Assembly: GCA_020091685.1 (NCBI GenBank)
Contig: CM034595.1
Span: forward strand, 23,669,564-23,733,563
Direction of reading: 5' to 3'
Source of the DNA: Lutjanus erythropterus
Lineage: Eukaryota > Chordata > Actinopteri > Lutjaniformes > Lutjanidae
Length of the DNA stretch: 64,000 nucleotides
Every line of letters begins with the position of its first letter. The stretch's first letter is position 1. Made by a program: the position numbers and the translations under genes. The notes below the pieces were generated by a model. It saw only the letters and a list, made by a program, of their open reading frames with translations. It ran no database searches and had not been told where the DNA came from. Positions 50,401-64,000 of this stretch are shown here, piece after piece.

Positions 50401-50688
50401 GTTGGTGTAACCCAGTCTAAGTTGTCTAACACTTTCACATCATCTCTATGTGAAATGTAAATTACTTGTTGTTCTAATCTGTCTGTTTGCCTGTCTTCTT
50501 ACCTACAGATGCAAAGAGTTGAAGCACCGAGGGTGACCCCGGCAACCCCATCCCTCCCGCCTCATCTCCCGTATCAGTTTGATGTCTTACAGTCCAGCCA
50601 AGAGCTTCTTCAACACTTCAAGCTCTTCTGTGATTGGGCATACAGAGCATTCATCACCCTCAAGCCCAAAGTCTCTGCAGTACAATGA
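44486..50688 (+). CDS. il11a: Interleukin-11 (five coding exons)
   Basis: Exons 44486-44492, 45260-45417, 49179-49274, 49428-49589 and 50509-50688 join to 200 residues. The first coding exon holds only ATG AGA T, an architecture I recall for mammalian IL11 too. Residues 1-26 or 27 form a signal peptide (LLFSLLLAQLP core), so the cytokine is secreted. The rest fits a four-helix gp130-family cytokine. The C-terminal helix LFCDWAYRAFITLKPK aligns with the human DWAVRGLLLLK segment, including the conserved Trp184. Sequons lie at Asn42 and Asn77. Cys182 is the only cysteine in the mature chain. The ligand acts through IL11RA and gp130 to activate STAT3. Teleosts have il11a and il11b; 'a' is chosen on length and is less certain than IL-11 identity itself. 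Confidence 0.92.
45717..45870. repeat. Hairpin-forming inverted repeat
   Basis: The left arm (about 45717-45776) contains ATTAACCACC, TAGCTAA, TTTGATAGTGTTA and AGGAAAGGTG. The right arm (about 45805-45870) contains their reverse complements: CACCTTTCCT, TAACACCATCAAA, TTAGCTA and GTGGTTAAT. The arms are about 60 bp, near 80 percent complementary by eye, around a loop of about 28 bases. It may be a tiny foldback MITE. Confidence 0.65.
47429..47466. repeat. (GT)19 microsatellite
   Basis: This is an uninterrupted GT run of 38 bases in il11 intron 2, expected to be length-polymorphic. Confidence 0.9.
49307..49330. repeat. (GT)12 microsatellite
   Basis: This is a GT run of 24 bases in the short intron 3 of il11, between exons ending 49274 and starting 49428. 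Confidence 0.85.
49622..50420. mobile_element. 799-bp non-autonomous DNA element with TTAGACTGGG ends
   Basis: The left end TTAGACTGGGATGCACC and the reverse complement of the right end, TTAGACTGGGTTACACC, continue with matching CAACAA. This gives terminal repeats of at least 20 bases with few mismatches. The element makes up nearly all of il11 intron 4. Subterminal words such as TTAAACTC, TTTAAACTG and TTAGATTAAATTAG recur. No transposase frame is seen. A fragment of the same family lies at 9545-9640. Confidence 0.75.
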
Positions 50689-51003
50689 TAATCACATTTT
50701 TTGTCTCCTTCAACTACTTGGCTGCGGAGCCAGTGAGGATTCATGGCATCCAGCCTAAGCCAAAGGGGAATAAGGACCATGTCAGTGTGCACTGTAGTCA
50801 ATAACATCCCTTACGAGGCCTAAACGTCAACCAATGACATGTGTGTTGAAGAATGTGTCTTTCCATCAGAGCCAATAAGGATGCACTATACTGCAGCCAG
50901 GTACAACCATCAAGATTCCCGTTAAAGCAAACTGCCAGTTAAACTACAGTGATCACGTCATGATTCCCCAAACTCTCTCCTAAAGGCCTTTTTCATTACC
51001 GTG

Positions 51004-51062
51004 TTATTTATGTATTTATTTATTTATTGACTGTTAGTAATTTATTTAATTTTATTTATTTG
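51004..51062 (+). promoter_or_regulatory. il11a: AU-rich element in the il11 3' UTR
   Basis: Overlapping ATTTA motifs, including ATTTATTTATTTATTGA, lie about 315-375 bases beyond the stop codon. Clustered AUUUA pentamers are the classical destabilising element of cytokine mRNAs bound by TTP/ZFP36 and HuR. This implies rapid decay of the il11 message, an inference from the motif. Confidence 0.7.
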
Positions 51063-52101
51063 AAGTTGTTATGTGTCACTCTCATCTTTATTTCTGTATT
51101 AACGTGAATTTATTTGCCCACATCTCTGTAATCTTTCTTTATGTCTTGTGTCTCACTGATCCTCAAGAAAAACACAGTAGCACTTCCTGAACCTATAGCT
51201 CTGACTTTTATTTAAACTAACTTAATCTACTTTGTATTTGTGCTTTTCTTCAGAGAATAATTCTTCCAGTAGATGTAGCATAATGTACATTTGGGACAGC
51301 CAAGGTTTTCACTATCCCTCACTTACAGTGCCCTTAAAGTAAACATTTTAGAAGATGTTACCGTTATCTTCTAACCATGTTAAACATGTCATGTCTTAAC
51401 ATATCAATTGATGGCCTATGAAATAGATCACATTTATCTGGAAATGTCGAGATGGCGGCCAAAGAGAAGTGAATACTTTCTTTTGCGCCACAGGCAGAGT
51501 TTCTATTTTCGATGCCTGTTTCTCGCGTTCTGCATGAGGAGGCATATTTAACGTTGTGGTAAAGTTGTATGAATGTGCCCTGTTGTTGAGCACTGATGGA
51601 CCTGATTAGATTCTTTGCACAAACTTGTTAGGATTAGCCTCTTGGATGAGTGAGATGGCTGATTTTGAACCTGTGCTTTGGGGTAGAAAAGTTTGTTTTT
51701 TTTAGTTAAACACCCAAAGCCTTAAAATACTATGTATTGTGACACTATGTTCTGTACAGGTGTACATAAATGTACAAGAATGTAAATTGTTGTATACAGT
51801 GCTTCTGTGTATTATATTGTTTTCTACAATATAATGTAGATTACTTTACCAATTTTATCACTATAATTTTTGTTCATTCCTATTCTAGTATTTGTTACAG
51901 TATTGACTATTTATTTAAGTAACGTGGTGGAACTATTTATTTTGTGCTGCAGGGGAGCAAGTCTCCTATCTTTTTGTACTTTTATACAGTTTTTATTCTT
52001 ATTTACTATTATTATACCATCATGTTTAAATTATTGTTGTAACATCAAGTTGCCTCTTCCACACACTGATTGGCCTCAATGTGAAATATGTGCCTTGGTG
52101 A

Positions 52102-52107
52102 AATAAA
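52102..52107 (+). terminator. il11a: il11 poly(A) signal
   Basis: AATAAA lies about 1.4 kb beyond the stop codon and shortly before the repeat-rich intergenic DNA, giving a 3' UTR of about 1.43 kb that includes the AU-rich element. An earlier site cannot be excluded. Confidence 0.55.
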
Positions 52108-52189
52108 TACTAAAGAATGTGCATTATGGATTTTACTCAGTGGAATGTAACTATATATACCCAAATATATAATATATAACCCATATTTA

Positions 52190-53395
52190 CCCAAGTACAG
52201 AACCTATGCCCAAAATTCTTAGGTACTTGTACTTATCTTGAGTATTTCCATTTTTGCAACTTTATACTTTTACTCCCGTACATGTCAGAGGCAAATGTAC
52301 CTTTTGCTCTGCTACATTTGTCTGGCAGCTTTAGTTTCTAGTTACTTTTAGATGACATTTTTTCATACTATTTCTGTTCACTGGAAACCATGTATCTCAA
52401 AATGTAGTGATCTTGATAATAATAATAAGAAGAAAATATTAACTATTAAAAGTCCCTCTTGGATTAGGTTTAACATACATTGTCACAAAGCTGAAAACAG
52501 GGTTTTTCTGAGGTCATGAAAAAATTACTGTTTCTAGATACCTGGTTCTCACAGAACAGCAACACTGCAAACACATGATGATCTCATAGAAAATGATGCA
52601 TTGCTTCAGTGGTGTCAAACTCAGTTTCAACTCACATCTGCATCATGGTTGCCATTAAAAGGCAGGTTGTAAATGTAAGACTATATAAATGTATACTTGT
52701 TATCCTCTGCATTTGGTTATTTTTGGGTTTAGTAATAACTTAATTGATAACTTTGAAAGCAGAAGTCTTGGAAAAATAATGGCAAGCAGACATTCAAGTG
52801 TATGACTATTATACAGATTCTAAACTAAATAAAGAAATGAATATACAAAGTCATATAGGCCTATAGAATTATATCAGCAATGGTTGTTTCCATTTGTGTA
52901 GCCTAGATGCAAGGTTTTAAGTCCAAAATGTTCCAGTTTGTTTAAAAATTGAAAAACTTTTTCTAGGATGCTACTTTTAATGTTACTAGCTCTAACCACT
53001 AAACTAGAGGGTTACTGCTGGGAACGGCTATATGATATTGAGATGTTATCTACTATATATTGACAGTCAGTTGCAAGTGGGATTCATTCTGGAAACATAT
53101 AGTTCATGAACCCGGTTCCTCCAAAATGCAGCATAGAATTAAACTGTGCAAATTATTATTTGCAAGCCCTTGCAGGCCACATAAAATGAGGTGCCTGCAG
53201 GCCTTGAGTTTGACACATGCAGAGTCAACTACTCAACAGTATAACATAATAGATATAAACACTGGTGGGGACCATTTTACTACACAATGAGTACTTTTAT
53301 TTTTGATACTTAAGTAAATTTAGCTTATAATACTTTGCATAAGTAGCATTTTGAATGCAGGGGATTATTTATAGTGTGGTATTTTTTCAGTTAAG
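52190..53395. repeat. AAGTAC-type repeat split by a younger insertion
   Basis: The left part (52190-52365) contains AGGTACTTGTACTTATCTTG and TTTATACTTTTACTCC. The right part (53263-53395) contains GATACTTAAGTAAATTTAG and AGTAGCATTTTGAATGCAGG. Together these follow the order of one common teleost AAGTAC repeat. The 52607-53222 element sits between them, so the older repeat was interrupted. Confidence 0.55.
52607..53222. mobile_element. MITE-like element with CAGTGGTGTCAAACTCA end
   Basis: The left end is CAGTGGTGTCAAACTCAG. The right end is GGCCTTGAGTTTGACACATG, so TGTCAAACTCA forms inverted termini. GCAGGCCACATAAAATGAGG near the right end is typical of a widespread teleost hAT-like MITE. It has no ORF and is inserted into an older repeat. 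Confidence 0.65.
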
Positions 53396-53699
53396 GACTT
53401 GGATACGTCTTCCCCCACGGATTTTACTATATATTTGGTAACCATGGTTCTCCACAATGTAAACTATGACAGATGGAAGTAAGGGCAGAAGCACATAGAA
53501 ACTGCGTTACCCAGAAGCCTCTGCGGCAGAGTCAGACTAGAACGGATAAAACTCCATCGTGAACAAAGCATTACAAATTATATTTGAAGATCTTGGAGTG
53601 CAAACGCATTACTTTCAAGTGTTTTTCGTTAAATTTGAAATTTCTAAATATTTTGTAAGTGAGGTTTCAGAACGTCAATCTGTCTGTTGAAGCTCCTGG

Positions 53700-53891
53700 C
53701 CAATGGTAGGCACTCGTCTATCGGAGCAAACAGCCAATCGCCGTCGCTGTTCTTGGGAGGCGGCGTCGGGCGGAGAACTGCTGTTAGTTTGCGCTGTGTT
53801 TATTGTTAAGGTTGTGTGGATTAGCACTGCGGTACCTAGTTCCTTTTCATATTATCAACATTATAGCTTAAAGATGAGTTAAAGATGCTCG
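53700..53891 (+). promoter_or_regulatory. znf628: znf628 promoter with two CCAAT boxes and noncoding exon 1
   Basis: CCAAT boxes lie at 53700-53704 and 53734-53738, followed by a GC-rich, CpG-bearing stretch (GGAGGCGGCGTCGGGCGG) and no TATA box. A donor CTCG|GTGAGT at 53891/53892 would end a noncoding first exon starting somewhere in about 53775-53830. The spaced CCAAT pair suggests NF-Y-dependent, broadly active transcription. Start-site data are absent. Confidence 0.5.
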
Positions 53892-54116
53892 GTGAGTACT
53901 GCTTCAGCCTGAATTCATGCACATCCTCAACGAGCAGTTTAATTACGCTGTTCCGCAGTGACCAGGGCTAGATAAGCTTTAAATGAAGGCCAGCAGCTGT
54001 TTGTTGTTACAGTAAAACTGGTGTTTCATGTGTGTATTGTGTGTATTCTTGCACTGCTGACCGGTTACATTAGGATACAGTTACAAAGTAGCTAAATGTG
54101 TAACTTAGCTGTAGCC

Positions 54117-54139
54117 TGTGTGTGTGTGTGTGTGTGTGT
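54117..54139. repeat. Short GT microsatellite
   Basis: This is a TG run of about 23 bases in the first znf628 intron. Confidence 0.8.
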
Positions 54140-54359
54140 TGGTAGTAAGCACCGCACTGCGGGGACGGACAGAAAGGGACTGACGGCCAGAGGAAAGACA
54201 GCAGGGAGGGGGACCAGCTTCATAGACAGGAGGGAGGGAGGGAGGGAGAGAGGGGGTGGAATTTAAAGGGGACATTCTTACAAGGAGTTACCAAGTTATA
54301 ATACTGTATTTATTTCCATTTCACTGCATGTCAGACCTGTCCTGAGCTGCCTGCTGAGG

Positions 54360-54461
54360 ATGACAGCTGGTGTTTCCAGGGAGGAATTTATGAAAGACAC
54401 AGAAGAAAATATGCATGAAGGAAAAGTGAAACAAAAAAACATGATACTGCATCAAAACTAA
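54360..54461 (+). promoter_or_regulatory. Upstream ORF in the probable znf628 5' UTR
   Basis: If exon 2 starts at the acceptor CATGTCAG|ACCTG (54334/54335), the first ATG of the mRNA after it is at 54360. It opens a 33-codon ORF ending TAA at 54461, 56 bases before the main ATG. Such an ORF could lower translation of the zinc-finger protein. An alternative acceptor at 54380 (TTTCCAG) would remove this ATG. Confidence 0.4.
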
Positions 54462-54517
54462 TCCACGCCTGCTTCCAACTAAGGAATACCCTCATCTGCT
54501 ACCAGCTTGCTCTGGTG

Positions 54518-63613
<9,096 letters not shown>

Positions 63614-63891
63614 AACTAGTGTGCATGTTAGAGAAGAAGAGTGTGTGTGTGTGAGTGAATGCCTCACTATTTGTGGGCTTGGTGTGTTAGCACTTTAGTC
63701 AGTTTGAGTTCTCCTAGAATTGAGGGAGAACATGCAGTTAGATGAATACTGTGTTGTTATCCCATGGTGCCACATACTAGAAATGTTATACATTCAAATA
63801 GGCTGTACATGGACCTTGGACTATTCCTTAATATATTAGATTAAATGATACTGTCATTGGCAGTTTGTTTATTAAGTAAATATGTTTTGTG

Positions 63892-63897
63892 AATAAA
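63892..63897 (+). terminator. znf628: znf628 poly(A) signal
   Basis: AATAAA lies 279 bases beyond the TAA stop, with a second hexamer at 63958-63963. The 3' UTR would be about 300 bases. Confidence 0.6.
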
Positions 63898-64000
63898 TGT
63901 TGTACATGGCCCAACTTCTTCACATTGTTAATATTAAAGAGTAGCTAATTAATTATTAATAAATCTCTTAATACCTTTTATCATTTGCCTTTTTTGTTGT

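Overview
This window is nuclear DNA of a ray-finned (teleost) fish. It holds four spliced protein-coding genes with GT-AG introns, AATAAA poly(A) signals and AT-rich intergenic DNA. It also holds many short terminal-inverted-repeat elements of types common in teleosts, LINE fragments and CA/GT microsatellites. There is no bacterial-style operon, no CRISPR array, and no tRNA or rRNA gene that I can see. Species-level placement is not possible by eye; a percomorph-like fish is a reasonable guess.

Layout from left to right. (1) 1-2470: intergenic DNA with eroded repeats. (2) 2480-5840, minus strand: cox6b1, three coding exons encoding an 86-residue cytochrome c oxidase subunit 6B with both twin cysteine motifs, plus a probable noncoding first exon. 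(3) 5840-9303: the interval between the divergent cox6b1 and rasip1, with two MITE-like elements. (4) 9304-23275, plus strand: rasip1, 15 coding exons joining in frame to 998 residues with Ras-association, FHA and dilute domains. One intron is GC-AG and another carries a LINE tail. (5) 23280-44040: about 20 kb without a credible gene, holding several DNA-transposon remnants, a reverse-transcriptase fragment, and a 1.1-kb MITE whose core is an inverted minisatellite. (6) 44042-52120, plus strand: il11 (interleukin-11), five coding exons, 200 residues, with a TATA box, an upstream AP-1 site and an AU-rich 3' UTR. (7) 52130-53690: nested repeats. (8) 53700-63910, plus strand: znf628-like gene, eight coding exons, 1439 residues, 17 C2H2 zinc fingers and an acidic C-terminal region.

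I derived exon boundaries by hand from splice consensus, reading phase and remembered human proteins. All coding exons join in phase without a stop, which is strong internal support. The four genes do not form a pathway: a respiratory-chain subunit, an endothelial Rap/Ras effector, a gp130-family cytokine and a zinc-finger transcription factor. What links them is position, because from memory all four human orthologues lie on 19q13. The most unusual structures are the palindromic minisatellite, the duplicated finger block and repeated C-terminal motifs of znf628, and the compact il11 promoter beside a polypurine tract and a (GT)20 run.
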